This document shows positions 21,522 through 33,669 of a stretch of 64,000 nt of DNA, piece by piece (the first letter of the stretch is position 1; each line of letters starts with the position of its first letter). The notes under the pieces were generated by a model that ran no database searches, was not told where the DNA came from, and worked only from the letters and a program-made list of their open reading frames with translations. A program made the position numbers and the translations under genes. This DNA comes from Macrothele yani (Eukaryota; Arthropoda; Arachnida; Araneae; Macrothelidae): NCBI GenBank assembly GCA_039090855.1, contig CM076999.1:113955072-114019071 (forward strand). Direction: 5' to 3'.

Positions 21522-23877
21522 ATATGCATAGATTCCCTACTGTAGCTTTGCAGACAGAGAGATATTCTGTAGCAAACTCTAACTATGATATAGTAAATTT
21601 TTTAGGCTGTACAAATTCAAGTTTGGATGATCGCAATAGAAATATTTTTTTTTCTTAGTTTGTCCTTAAAAATGATTTGTTCATCTGCTTCAAAATTTTT
21701 CCGTCCACAAAATTTTCACAACATGATTATGGAAAAATAGCTTTGCCAAGAGCAACATCAGAAATTATGTTTTCATAGGAAATCCTGTGATGTATCAAAT
21801 ATTTCAGAATCCTCTAAGATGAAAAAATAACTGATTTTACTCGCTTGTTCTTTGAAGAAGATAAATTAATGCTAATTACTATTTCAGTACACGTTGCTCT
21901 CGGGGCTGATCTGTTCTTGCTTCTTACTCATTCTACTAAGCACATATGGTTAGTAAAGGAAACATTCGCCACACATATTTCAAAAGAAAAACAAAATTCG
22001 TATCTTTCAAAGCGAAAACCAATCAACACGTTTCAGTGTGAAAAATTATAGGATGTCTTCACCAGTTCAGCAACGCCTAACACTCATTCGAAAAGTTTTT
22101 TTTGCTGCTGCTATTGTCAAGGACGGTTTATAAGTTCCAGCGTGAGATCTGTCAAGATAGTTTCGTATTAAGACGGGAAACTTGGCGCTGATGTTTTAAT
22201 TTTGTAATAAAGAAAGCGAAAGTAATGATAATCGATGGGGGAAATTCATCAGTAGTTTTGTCAAAATATTTTTTACCGAGTGAAAGAACAAGGCTTTTCA
22301 CAGAAAGAGATTAAATGCATTTCGCTTTTTACAAGATAAAAGCAACGAGCAACTGACTTATTATGCCAGCATCATTCTTCAGTAAAGAACAAAGAAACAG
22401 CTTTTAAAATTATGACACCAATATTTACTCCTTTTATTACGCAGTAACATCGAATATTGGAAACTCCACCACTTTCCATTAATGGAATTAAAGATCGAAA
22501 AGTTGTCGACAGTGTATTCGGTAAACATATCCATATACGACCCCAGTTGAGAGAAAATTTCAGGGAGCCAGATCTATCAAAGTTATCGACATATTTTCCT
22601 AGGAATAACAGCTTCACTTAAGGATGCCCATTAAAAAATAAAGAAGCATTTTCAGCAAGCCGTTTCTTTAGCAAACACCTGCTGATTCAAAACCTAAAAG
22701 ACGGTAAAACGACTTCAGGGTGCATTTTCATGATTTTTATAATCCTTTTTAGCACGTCTTTTGAAAAAAAAACAAACGTGCTTATGTTATCACTTTCTGA
22801 GTCCGTCTGTCTATATCTCTGAAATTATAGATCCAATTTCAAAAATTATTTTCCATTTCGAAGCATGATATGTGAGAATGATGATCATTGCAATAAATAT
22901 TTCTCATTCTGTTTTTTTTTTATTTCGATGCACAACTTCGCTGTTAGAGGGCGTAAATGCAGATGATATCGAATTCAAAATACATTTTATTCCATATACA
23001 GTCAACTCCGCTTATAGTTAACCTCTGCGGAATCGCATATTTCCTTCACTATGTCCTAGGTTCACTAAAACCGAAGTATCTTCCCTCAACCTGAATTGAG
23101 TGGAATGGTGAGCAAGAAAATAAAATATGTATATATGTATCTAAAAATAATATATTTATGTACGTAGAGTATATTCATTAAATTTTTCTATTCTAAAAAA
23201 AGTAACTGCCGCCGCTGCTGCTGCTTCTGCTGCTGCCGCTGTTTTGGAAACTTCGCGACACTCTTGCTTTCCTAGCTCGCAGCGCAAAAACGTATTGAAC
23301 ACAAAAATATGAAATTTACATCGTCTGCAGAGAATTGTTTGGAAAACACGCTGAAATAAATGATTTCTCGATTCTGGCGATACTTCAAGAGTTATTGTAT
23401 TTCAAAGTTATGGTAAGCAAAAAAGTGCTATCAGGTCGCGTTCCGGACACACTAACAGCAACAGAACCAGGAAACTTCGTAGGCATGTAGTACCATGTCC
23501 GAAGTTTTGCACCTCGTCGCCCTTTTTTTTAATTTTGATTTAGTTTACGAGAAATTAAATTTCTAAATTTCCCAAAATTCTCTATTTCGCGATGGGATCC
23601 ATTTAAAAAACGGATATATGGCAAACTATAAATCATAACGCATTGAAATTTTCACAGCATAAACTTAAAACTATCGTTCCTTTTTTTTACAAAAAAATTT
23701 AAGTAAAAGCCATTTTCTAATTTTTAAGCAGTTTTTAAAGACGCAAAGGAAAGAAACGAACTGCTTGTCTGTCTTCACGATAACCACAGAGAAACGTTCC
23801 GGTCCCGTGGCCTGCTGCCATGGTAACGCAGAGAATTTGTTATGCGTATGTTTTGTTAGAAAAGCTATCTCAGTTGC
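21522..23877. other. AT-rich intergenic DNA, no gene; possible DNA-transposon end
   Basis: No frame resembles a known protein. Near 23000, cagtcaactccgcttatagt looks like a Tigger/pogo-type terminal repeat, but no partner was found. Around 22747-22786 a short inverted repeat, agcacgt...acgtgct, is visible, and tttttagcacgtcttttg recurs at 48663. Confidence 0.45.
23208..23241 (+). repeat. Imperfect CTG/CCG microsatellite
   Basis: A run of ctg triplets interrupted by ccg and ttc. It is GC-richer than the AT-rich surroundings and not in a supported coding frame. Confidence 0.8.
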
Positions 23878-23881
23878 TTAA

Positions 23882-24484
23882 GGTGGACGTCAAGTAATTT
23901 TGCTTCCTATACTTCCAATGGAAAAACTTCTGTACGCATTTTCTTCGCAATTAATGCGTTCCCAAGGATGAAAATTTGAACATCGATTAACATAGCTTTA
24001 TTTTATAACTTGGAATACCCAATATTTTCTAAAACTTAACCATAATTAAGCAATCCAACATTTGTTTGTCTACTGACGTCATCAAAGAACAGGTCGCGCC
24101 ATCTTTTTTCTGGACAATTAATGCGTTCACAAGGATGAAAATTTGAACATCGATTAAAATAGCTTCATTTTATAACTTGGAATACTTAATGTTTATCTAA
24201 AACATAACCATAATTATGTAATCCAACATTTGTTTGTCTACTGTCGTCATCAAAGTACAGGACGCGCCATCTTTTTCTGCTTCCAACACGACCAAAAAGA
24301 AAGTCATTGATTTTTTATATAATTATGGTTATGTTTTAAAAAATATTAAGTATTCTACGTTATAATATGTTCTTTTAATCGATGTTCAAATTTTCATCCT
24401 TGGGAACACAATACTTGTGAAGGAAATGTGTACAAAATTTTTCCATTGGAAGTATATAGGAAGCAAAATTACTAGACGTCCACC
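23882..24484. mobile_element. Inverted-repeat element M1, complete copy
   Basis: Left end GGTGGACGTCAAGTAATTTT directly after TTAA (23878-23881); right end CTAGACGTCCACC before TCAA (24485-24488, one substitution from TTAA). Arms are inverted and carry direct subrepeats (atttgaacatcgattaa; ccaacatttgtttgtctact). At 603 bp it has no coding capacity. TTAA targets point to a piggyBac- or Kolobok-like mobiliser; this is inference, since no such transposase is in the window. Confidence 0.8.
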
Positions 24485-24488
24485 TCAA

Positions 24489-27400
24489 CGGTTTAGCATA
24501 ACGGTTTACGGCGGGCGGTAGTAGTGAGCGATGGGTTTGCCTCCTCGGGGCGCTCCGTGGTAACAATGGCACACACAACAGCAACTAGGGCCTCTGTGAA
24601 GCTAGTTCTGTGTGACATTGGCGAAAAGACCCCAACTCACTGGGTTTTGTTCCAGAATCCTTAGGTTGAATGACCAATTGGAACCCTCAGCTGTGGGCTA
24701 ATCCCCCACACTGATGTACTTACCTGATTAAAAAGACAAAAAGAAATATTAAGAATGACTGAAGTGTGGGATATCGTGGACCTACTACACTTCAGAAGGA
24801 CAGTCCACCACGGAATCGACCTGGACTTTCTAAACGGCGTATGAGAAAGAGATCCCGGCTGAGTGAATGTAAGATTGGTGTATGGAATACTAGAGGTATA
24901 AATTGCAAGATGAGTGAGGTGATTGAGGAGATGAATAAATATAGACTGGATGTGCTGTGTGTAAGTGAAACCAAAAAGAAGGAAATTGGGGTAGAAGAAG
25001 TGAATGGCACGCTGAGTGTATGGTCTGGAGTATTGGATAATGTCAGAGGACAGGCTGGTGTAGGTGTGATTTTAAGTGAAAAGATGAAGAACAACTTGAT
25101 TCACTATAGTTGTGTAAGTGAGAGAATTCTATGGATTCGTTTGAAAGTGAAACTTCAGAGAATTGTAGTTGTTGTAGTGTATGCTCCTTGTGACTCGGAA
25201 CCTTCTGATAAGAAAGAAGATTTCTGGAATGAGCTAAAAGCTGTTTTGAGCCAGTTTGGTGCTAAAGAAAAAGTTATAATAGCAGGGGATTTCAATGCTA
25301 GAGTAGGTGTGCAGAATGCAATTTCTGACAATGTTCTGGGTAAGTTTTATGATCCTTGTATGAATGATAATGGTAAAAGATTAATTGAACTCTGCATTGA
25401 GAATGGTTTGTGTGTATCTAATACATTTTTCAACCACAAGTATATCCACACATATACTTGGGAAAATCGTACTCTTGGTCAAAAGAGTGTGATAGATTTT
25501 GTTGTCTACAATCAGGGTTTGAAACACTTAATTGTTGACACCGTGTGATGAGAGGTGCGGATGTTGGTTCTGATCATTACTTGGTAGTGTCACTAGTGAA
25601 ACTTAATGTTGGTTAAAGGAAAAGGAATAGGAAAAAACCCAGGATAGAAAGAATAAAGGTTGATAGGCTCCTTGAAGATCATCAGCGGTATTCTGACTTA
25701 CTCAGAGAACGACTGAAGGATCTGAAGTCTGGTGAGAGGGATGTAGAAAAGAAGTGGGAATGTTTTAAGAACTGTGTTGTCACTGCTGCTGAAGAGGTCT
25801 GTGGCACCACAATAGTGGGTAACAATAAAGGTGATGCTTGGTGGAATAGTGAGATTGAAGAGGCAGTAAAGAGAAAGAAGGAATCCTATTTGGGGATGTT
25901 GCAAGGCAGAGTCTCTGTGTATGAATATCGCTGTAAGAAGAGTGAAGCTGCTAATCTGGTTCGCCACAATAAGGCAAAAGATGGGAAGGAGAAAGTGGAA
26001 AGGCGTGAACTGGCTTTTTGGAAAGATAGGAAGTCCTTCTGGAAGTACATGAGACTCAGGAAAAATAGGGGAAACAAAGTTGTAAGTTGTGTGAAGAATG
26101 AGATTGGGGAAATGATATGGGAGCCCAATGAGTTAAGTGACAGATGGGGTGAATACTTCTGTGAGTTATTAGATCAGGAAAGCAAAGATGATTCTGAGAC
26201 AGACGCAGATGATGTCACAATGAGGGATGAAAGCACAGGAGAGATCTCAAGAGAAGAAGTGTGAAGGCTCCGGGAGTTGATGGCATAACTGCAGAGATGC
26301 TGAAATATGGTGGTGATTCTATAATTGACTGGTTAACTGAAATTTGCCAGTTGTGCTGGGATTTAGGAATGGTCCCTCGGGATTGGAAGGATGCTATTAT
26401 TGTTCTCTTGTATAAGGGAAAAGGTGATCAGACTGAATGCAAGAACTATCGTGGTATTAGCCTACTGAGTGTGCCAGGGAAAGTGTTTGGTAAGGTTGTT
26501 ATTGAAAACGTACGGGGTCTTACATCATTGAAAGTGTGGGATGTTCAGAGTAGTTTTATGCCTGGTAAAGGCTGCACTAACCAGATTTTTGCGTTACGCA
26601 CGATGATTGAAAAGTATCTGGCTGTTGGGAAGAAAGTTTTTACTGCCTTCATAGATTTAGAGAAAGCTTACGACCGAGTGAATAGGACACTTTTGTGGAA
26701 GGTATTCAATGAATATGGTGTTACTGGGAATCTACTTAATAGTCTAAAAGCCATGTATGCTGGTAGTTGAGCTTGTGTACGGGTGAATGGTGTTTTATCA
26801 AAATGGTTTTCCATTGGTGCAGGAGTTAGACAAGGTTGTGTAATATCACCATGGCTGTTTAATATATTTATGGACGCATGCATACGTGATGCCAAAATAG
26901 ATAATAGTGGTTTATGTCTTGATGATATGCGTGTGTGCAGATTGCTGTATGCTGATGACACTGTCCTGTTGGCAGAGAGCAAAAGTGAGTTGCAGAGTAT
27001 GTTGACTCGGAATCAAGAAGTTTGCATGAAATTCAAACTGAGTATAAAAAAGGGAAAAAACAAAGTTATTATGTTTGAGAGAGGAACGGGTAGCACTGAA
27101 TGTAATGTAAGTATAAATGGCACTGTGTTGACCAGGTGAGTGAGTTTGTGTATTTCGGAAGCATGTTTGACAGAGAGAACAAGTTGGATGGTGAAATCAG
27201 TAGGCGAGTGAATTCTTCTTTGAAAGTCATAGCTGCTCTGGGAGGTTTTCACAGGAATGATGGGTTCTCTAGACAGTCCCGCATGGCTGTGTATGAAACT
27301 GTAATTGTTCCTACTCTGATGTATGGCAGTGAAACCTGTGTACTGCAGAAGAAACATACGAGTCGTTTATGTGCTGGAGAAATGCGTTACTTACGTGGGG

Positions 27401-27770
27401 TTTGTGGCAAGACACGATCTGATTGTGTGAGGAATGAAGATGTATTGCAGTTGTGTGATGTGAAGCAAAATGTTGTTAGGAAGGTGTAGACCAATATGCT
27501 TCGGTAGTTTGGCCATGTTGAAAGAATGAGTGATGAAATGCCCACTAAGAAAATCTTTTCAGTCCAAGTGGCAGGAAGGAAAGGCAGAGGAAGGCCAAGG
27601 AAGACATGGGTGGATCAGATTCAGGAGTGTCTGCATGAGAAAAAGATTATGAGTATGAAGCATAAAAGATCTTGCGTACGGCGTGTAATGGATATCAGAG
27701 AAGCACGAGTTGTATGTCAAGATCGCTGTATATGAAGTTTGATACGACAACAATAAATAAAAATATCTGG
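24489..27770 (+). mobile_element. RTE-like LINE, nearly full length but broken
   Basis: It begins with a GC-richer leader (24489-24765), followed by the endonuclease-reverse transcriptase frames, and ends shortly after the last stop with a brief A-rich tail near 27740-27770. It lies immediately after element M1, with no clear target duplication visible to me. Confidence 0.8.
24766..27735 (+). pseudogene. RTE-like endonuclease-reverse transcriptase, multiple frame breaks
   Basis: The endonuclease part reads IGVWNTRGINCKMSEVIEEM, CVSETKK, VVVVVYAPCD, IIAGDFNARVG and IDFVVYNQG (24766-25540), so the N-terminal strand missing from the other RTE copy is present here. The reverse transcriptase has APGVDGITAEMLKYGG, DWKDAIIVLLYKGKG, YRGISLLSVPGKVFGKV, FTAFIDLEKAYDRV, GVRQGCVISPWLFNIFMD and catalytic YADD (26261-27000). 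The C-terminal part has FGHVERMSDEMPTKKIF and GRKGRGRPRKTW. Frame changes occur near 25545, 25615-25815, 26262 and 27125, and a TGA lies at 26768-26770, so it is inactive. It would have copied its own RNA at a nicked target in the nucleus. Confidence 0.88.
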
Positions 27771-27880
27771 AAGTTTGTATTTCTTTTTGGAGCTAACCTC
27801 TGAATCTCAGAGAACAGCTTAGTGATAACTGTTTACGGGTTACGGAAATGCTTTTTGATCCGCTTTTATTTTTCTTAGTG

Positions 27881-27927
27881 GTTTGAATTTATAGCACTTA
27901 CTAAATGTAAGTGCTATAAATTCAAAC
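27881..27927. repeat. Perfect 21-bp hairpin
   Basis: gtttgaatttatagcactta plus c (27881-27901) pairs without mismatch with 27907-27927 across a 5-base loop, taaat. It is an isolated structure in AT-rich DNA between the LINE and the Tigger remnant; no other copy was seen. Confidence 0.9.
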
Positions 27928-28155
27928 GACAAAAGTCCGACCTTCCAAAAATTAACGACACTAAAAAAACTCTGAAATTTCGGAATAACAAGTCTTTTTA
28001 GACATGCAACAAAAATTGAAATTTATATGAAGTTTTACATCGTGTGATATACTTAGAGATCGGGCTTCAGTGCCCGAGCGCTACTCTGGAAAGGAGCGTA
28101 GCGAGCCTAGAGGCGCAGCCCCTAGTTAAGAAAACAAAATTTATTTTACATTACC

Positions 28156-29272
28156 TTAATTAACATGAAAATAATCCGTTATGTGCCGCTGCTTGCTGCA
28201 AACAGTTTTAACAAATATTTTCTCTATGTCCTTTACTAGATTCTGTGCTTTTGCTACACTGGATTCTACATTTCCCATACATTCTAGGAATTTTAGCACA
28301 GTCCTGATACCCGCCAACATGTCTTTCACTGTTGGAAAATGCTCTTCATTATCGTCCTCGTCATCTTCAGATTCGTTTTGTTGCGTGTTAGAACCGCCTG
28401 TCACAACTTCGTCCGGAATTTCATTCGTTATAACAGGATTACATTCGTTATTACGGGATTTCATTCGTTATAACGGGATTTCATTCGTTATAACGGAATT
28501 TCATTCGTTATAACGGGACTTAATTCGTTTTACGGCATTTCATTCGTTATAAAGGGATTGCATTCGCTATAACGGGATTGCATTCGGTATAACGGAATTG
28601 CATTCGTTATAACTGGATTTCGTTCGTTATAACGGGATTTTATTCGTCATGATGGGATTTCATTCGTTATAACGGGATTTCATTCGTTATAACGGGACTT
28701 AATTCGTTTTACGGCATTTCATTCGTTATAACGGGATTGCATTCGTTATAACGGGATTGCATTCGTTATAACGGGATGCATTCGTTATAACGGGATGCAT
28801 TCGTTATAACGGAATTGCATTCGTTATAACGGAATTGCATTCGTTATAACGGAATTGCATTCGCTATAACTGGATTTCGTTCGTTATAGCGGGATTTTAT
28901 TCGTTATAACGGGATTTCATTCGTTATAACTTCACAGTCAGCATCGATAAAATCTTCAGCTTCAGTGGAATTCACGGCGATATGCTGGAGCAGGTCCTTG
29001 AGAGGCACATCATCCTCTTCTTCGAATGCCACGCGTCCAGTAACCAAACCAGACCTCCGGAAACAGTTCTGTACTGTGACAGTTGACACACTCCTCCACA
29101 CTTTGTTTTCAAAACGTACAGCATTCAGAACATTTATTGATGAGTTCTGTTTTGATTCCAAGGCTTGGATTAAATGAAGCGTTACTTCCCTTCTACAATA
29201 GGTTTTAAAGCTGTGATTCACACCTTGACCCGTGAGTTGGAGGACTGACGTGGTGTTGGCACGCAAGAACAC
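28156..29272 (-). pseudogene. Tigger/pogo-type DDE transposase C-terminal half, split by a 20-bp array
   Basis: From 29272 the minus strand reads FLRANTTSVLQLTGQGVNHS then FKTYCRREVTLHLIQALE, the block that follows the second catalytic Asp in Tigger/jerky-like (CENP-B-related DDE_1) transposases. It continues through LKDLLQHIA to DADCEVITNEIP. There a 20-bp array begins (28415-28930). On the other side the coding sequence resumes with NEIPDEVVTGG, a long acidic tract, a helical segment (AGIRTVLKFLECMGNVES) and a terminal RHITDYF. The N-terminal DNA-binding half and the first catalytic block are not recognisable. A Tigger-like terminal sequence (gcgaactctgttataatgaa, minus strand) near 29530-29555 probably marks the element end. 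Dead copy. Confidence 0.75.
28415..28930. repeat. Minisatellite, 20-bp unit, about 26 copies
   Basis: The unit is gggatttcattcgttataac with small variants (attgc for atttc; one shortened block near 28771-28800). On the minus strand it spells the VITNEIP codons of the flanking transposase, which reads into the array on one side and out on the other. The unit length is not a multiple of 3, so the frame rotates. No unique spacers occur between units. Confidence 0.95.
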
Positions 29273-29569
29273 CAGCTTGATGTTGCTGAGGTTTTTAATC
29301 CAACCTTTGTCCTTCAGTGCACATAAGGAGTAGTAGGGCTACAATATTGTTCTCAACACATTCCTTCAAGTTTTTACAAGAAGGTTTGTTTTGAAATATG
29401 TTACAATTTCATGTTACAAGTACATTCTTTTCTTTGAAGTTCTATTTCTTAGGTTCAGTATAAACGAAAATTTTAATGTACATTTCCGATGTTGCGGGTC
29501 GGGACCAATGATTTAGGTTCACTATAGACAAATGTTCATTATAACAGAGTTCGCTGTATCCATAGTTGA

Positions 29570-30287
29570 TTGTATTTTCATCTAAATATCCCTGTTTTGC
29601 ACGAATGTGAAGATTTACCATAAATGTGCATCTTGCTATAATGTAACGGCCAGTGGACAAAATATTTAAAATATCCAGCTTCTAAAAATGACACACATGA
29701 ATTAAACGCCCAGGGGGCTATAATCATTTCGCCCTTTCCTTATCACCTGAAATTGTGCGAAGCTTGTACAAATATATTTTTGAGCATAAGAACTATTTAT
29801 CTTTATTGTACGTAATTTAGAGTACAATTTGTGCAATGCCATCTCCTTTCTTTATATTGTAACTAGCAAGGGTACCCGGTATTTCCCGGGTAAATATTCG
29901 TGGAATCACCAAGTTCAGCGGGTGAAATTTTATGAGTGAAAAATATATTCCTGTAATTTTCCTGTTAATACCAAATTTCATGATTCTAAATTGAAAACTG
30001 TAGAACTTTTTTTTCTTATACCAAATTTGGTGGTTCTAAATTGAAAACTGTAGAACTTTTTTCGAAAATTTTGTATGGAGGGCCCCTTGACCCTCCGGCT
30101 CCGACCCCTTCCAAAAACTGTCTGCGGTCTAAGTCAGAGTATTATGAGATACTATACACAAATTTGGTGGTATAAGTTGCACACCTAATAATTGACTTTA
30201 ATAGTGTATATCTAATTGACTTTTATTTGTACATTCTCTGGGCTTCGCACATAGCCTAGCTAGCCTCGAATATACATCACTGCCCTA
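29570..30287. other. Intergenic DNA with a possible old repeat end
   Basis: Between the Tigger end and receptor B. From 29878 the sequence turns GC-rich with a hairpin (acccggtatttcccgggt), then a segment gggccccttgaccctccggc, and ends cttcgcacatagcctagcta. This patchwork looks like a degenerate mobile element, but I cannot assign it. Confidence 0.35.
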
Positions 30288-31469
30288 TCAGGTGCGAGGA
30301 TTAAACTGAACGATCAGAACAATGTAAGTTATTAAAGCAGCAGTTAGTGTTAAAAGAAAATGTTTAGTGATGGGAAACATGCCCATTACTGTAAGTCCGA
30401 AATCATTTGACCACAAGAATCTGAACAAAAATGAAGATGTGTAAGTTTCCTTGAAAATAGAGCGATTTTCTTCAGCTTGTAAAGCAAAGTGCTTTAGCAG
30501 TTCGCTGTTCTTTTCATATAACTGAGACGCAGATAATATCAGTAGAAGAATGGACAATACACTCGCCGTTAGAACGGGAATGGTGAACAAAAGTGAGAAC
30601 AGGTCCCGATCGTAGGTTGAAATGTTCACCATTGATGTTGAGCAAATGAAAATTAATAAACATTGAGAACCTATGGTTAGAAATACGGGTAAAGATAACA
30701 CATTATCGTACTCGGTGATATGTTTGTACAGTGTCTTGTAGGTTTTCACAAGAATGCGATAATAAACCGCATGAGACTGTTGAAGAAGATTTAATTTCGT
30801 CAAGCGATTTTCCAAACGATTTATCAATTTGCAAATTTCAAAATTTATGGATGCAAAGTATATCGTGGAATAACACACAAGAGTGTAGCAATTGTGCAAG
30901 CTCGTGGACACTGCGAAGAAAAGAAACAACCATCCAATCGTATTAGGTGTTTCCCTGATAACACCGAGTGTGAAAAACCACACGATTTTCGATATATTCA
31001 ATTTCAGAAATACTGATGGTAAAATCGCTGCCAATGCATTAAGAGGAGGTGAGAAAGCTATGATACTTAATGAAACTTTAATCCAACTAGGTCCTCTTAA
31101 CTTAGAAACTTCCCAATCCTGTGTTTCTCTTTCTATATGCTGTAGTTTCTTTATGAGCTTCAGAAATTGCTCCCTCTTTGCCCTCAAAGTTAGCCATAGA
31201 GTATTTATAATCAGATAGTAGCAAAGAAAGAAAACAGATAATACGCTTGCTCTGGTCATCATGAAGAAAAACGATGTCTGTAATAAAGAATACAGCATGG
31301 AACCGTAGTGGAGTAGAACACATGTTTGAAGGAACAAGTTCTGGTACCATTTCTTCCGCTTTGTCCCAGAGCTTTCACAATCTAGAGCTCTTACAGTGCT
31401 AAGAGCATCTACAGCAAACTGAACACTTCTTTTTAGCTGCGATTCCATTTCAGAAAGAAAGTTTCTCAC
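30288..31469 (-). CDS. Gustatory-receptor-like chemoreceptor B (7tm_7), intact
   Basis: An uninterrupted 393-residue frame, the usual GR length, from ATG at 31469 (a second Met at residue 8 is possible). Seven hydrophobic segments are visible at about residues 48-70, 74-95, 130-153, 177-206, 258-281, 291-317 and 370-389. The C-terminus has the family signature TYIVLIVQF (381-389) preceded by FGLTVMGMFPITKH (357-370). Such receptors sit in sensory-neuron membranes with an intracellular N-terminus and act as ligand-gated cation channels; the ligand cannot be inferred. It resembles A and C most in the last 100 residues and is the most divergent of the three. No intron is needed to explain the protein, and the gene is flanked by transposon remnants on both sides. 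Confidence 0.9.
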   Translation of the reverse strand: MRNFLSEMESQLKRSVQFAVDALSTVRALDCESSGTKRKKWYQNLFLQTCVLLHYGSMLYSLLQTSFFFMMTRASVLSVFFLCYYLIINTLWLTLRAKREQFLKLIKKLQHIERETQDWEVSKLRGPSWIKVSLSIIAFSPPLNALAAILPSVFLKLNISKIVWFFTLGVIRETPNTIGWLFLFFAVSTSLHNCYTLVCYSTIYFASINFEICKLINRLENRLTKLNLLQQSHAVYYRILVKTYKTLYKHITEYDNVLSLPVFLTIGSQCLLIFICSTSMVNISTYDRDLFSLLFTIPVLTASVLSILLLILSASQLYEKNSELLKHFALQAEENRSIFKETYTSSFLFRFLWSNDFGLTVMGMFPITKHFLLTLTAALITYIVLIVQFNPRT

Positions 31470-31528
31470 TTATTTTTGGAATGTATTGTGTTTTTTTTTA
31501 AATCCCCAAATTTTTTGAGTATTTAAAT

Positions 31529-32485
31529 TAGGAATGGGACATTCGAATCCTCAAATCTTGAAAAAGATTCGAGAGGCGAAAACTCGTAACTTCGTACTTT
31601 TTTCTTCATTCGAATCTTTCGAATCTTAACCTAAAAAACTCGGCGTTTGGTGCTTGTTCTAGATCGATATTTGTCAGCATGACGAGTTCTTATATTAGAA
31701 AATAATCGAAGAAGATCACAGCTATTTGAAATAACTCGCTACTTCCAAAATTTGAGGAAACTCTCTAAATAGTTCTTAATCACACCACCATCGACTGTAA
31801 TGTCAGAAAGACTATTCAGTACATCAGGTGTCATAGCTGATAAAAACGAAGTAGGCCCAGAGCGAGTTCGAATGCTAGTGATTTTAAATAAAAATCTCCA
31901 TTAAAGGTTTCTGATTGCTTTACATTGCCTGAAAGTATTTAGTGTTTTTATTAACTCTTAAAACAAATATGCTTTTGATTTTTCCTAATTTTCCTGGAAA
32001 GAATTTACTCAATTTAATGTTCCATGTTTAGTGTTTATCTACATCAACTCTTGAAATGATCCTCTACACTTGCTTTGATTTTAAAAGGTTTTGGAACTTT
32101 GTTATTAAAGAAAAATGTCAAAAGTGTGAATTGTTACTCAAATATTTTTTGCCAAATTATTTTTAGAAAATGGAAGTGAACCTCAAGAGTTATGTACTTC
32201 ATTTAGTAAATATAAGTTATAAATTTCATTTGTATCTTCTTAATAAGTATGGGTATATTTTTTGAAAACTGTATTCTTTAATTTGTATCTTATATAAACA
32301 CAGATTTCAAATTTTGCTTCAATTAAAAACTTAATTTTAAGTAGAAGTCTTTTCTTTCCCTTTTTTTCTTATAATTATTCGGATTCGAGATATTTGAGAT
32401 TCGGGAGATTTGAGGGATTCGAGAACCATCGAAGATTTGGATTCGGATTTGCATTTAAGAAAATTTTGGATTCGTTCTACCTCTC
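31529..32485. mobile_element. hAT-type non-autonomous element with 8-bp target duplication
   Basis: The 8-bp sequence atttaaat lies on both sides (31521-31528 and 32486-32493). The ends are partly inverted: tAGGAATGGGACATTCGAAT on the left against gAGAGGTAGAACGAATCC (reverse complement of the right end). Both subterminal zones are rich in gattcgag-type motifs. An 8-bp duplication with short imperfect terminal repeats is characteristic of hAT. No transposase was recognised inside. Confidence 0.7.
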
Positions 32486-32493
32486 ATTTAAAT

Positions 32494-33488
32494 GTAGCAG
32501 CACTGATAGCAAATTTTCGTATGACTTACATTGCTTGTCTTTCTTCCACAGTTTGGGTACACTGTTCTTAAAAGATCATTATGTTTGAGAAAAGGAGTAT
32601 TTGTAACAACAGCGTTCAATTTGTAGCACATCACAACATCAATTTAATGGTTTTTGTTCTGTTTTCTGTTATGCATTAGCACATACCAATAATGATTCAC
32701 ATACACTGAGGTAACGCAGCTTTGTAAAACTTTTAAACGTTTGCTGTGGAATTCGTGAAAGATATCTTTACAAAACTGTGATTTCATATAAATAATTTTT
32801 CTTTTGCAACTTCTAGAAGTTCAAGAAGTATATCTTCTCTTATATGCATTTAGTCAAAGTGCATGAAACATCATTGCTCACCTTTTGTATATATTTCTGC
32901 ATACAAAAAATCACTTGATTACGATTGACTAATTGCGTTAAAGTAATGCACCATATTTCAAGATTACTAAACTGGTTTCAAAATCAAAACGACGTACTAA
33001 ACGCCGAGATATCTCCATCACAAATGAGATGTTTCAAAGTTGTATTTAAACTAGCGTCGTTCAAGATCTGAAGAAACCTATTAGATAATGGATTGATTTT
33101 CTTCAATAACTATTATTCTTAGTGCCTTTTCTTTTCCGCGATGTCGTACGTATCGATCAGTTTTCGCTCAAGAACTCTGCCAACGTCCGTTAATGTAATT
33201 TCTCGGGACAACGTTTTCGTCTAAAGAAAAATCTCAAATTCATTATACACCGAGGAGTTAAAACATGATGACCAGCGCGTCTTTATGCAAACTGCAGAAG
33301 TGGAAGGGAAAAGGCGGCGTGTCTTTAGATCATGAATCGGAGTAAATAACACGTGCACTGTGTGAAAATAAGAGTTTGTGAGTGACGCCCAAAGACCTTC
33401 AAGTTACATAGACAGGAAAACCAAAAGTTAACCGTGCGACATTTGAAATTCAACGTTGTACGGCAAGAATCTGTCACATCTCGTAGTT
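32494..33488. other. No recognisable gene
   Basis: AT-rich spacer upstream of receptor B beyond the hAT-like element. Only short frames occur; no shared repeat was noticed. Confidence 0.5.
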
Positions 33489-33669
33489 ACGCTTCCCAAC
33501 TAACTTGAAGAAGAGTATATGCTCCAGCTTTGTCCGTCTGTCCGCCTGTCCGCACGACAACCCGCGTAAAAATGGTTCGATTTCGATGAAATTTTAGCAT
33601 GTGGTAGGGGACCACCTTGGGACGAACCCTATTGAAAATGGGACAAATGGGGTCAAAGGTCAGGACATA

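Noticed and set aside
22990..23060. Tigger-type MITE
   Set aside because: Only one candidate end (cagtcaactccgcttatagt) was seen and no inverted partner within range; left as a note in the intergenic entry.
28415..28930. CRISPR-like regular repeats
   Set aside because: Units are contiguous with no unique spacers, the genome is eukaryotic, and the unit is derived from the flanking transposase.
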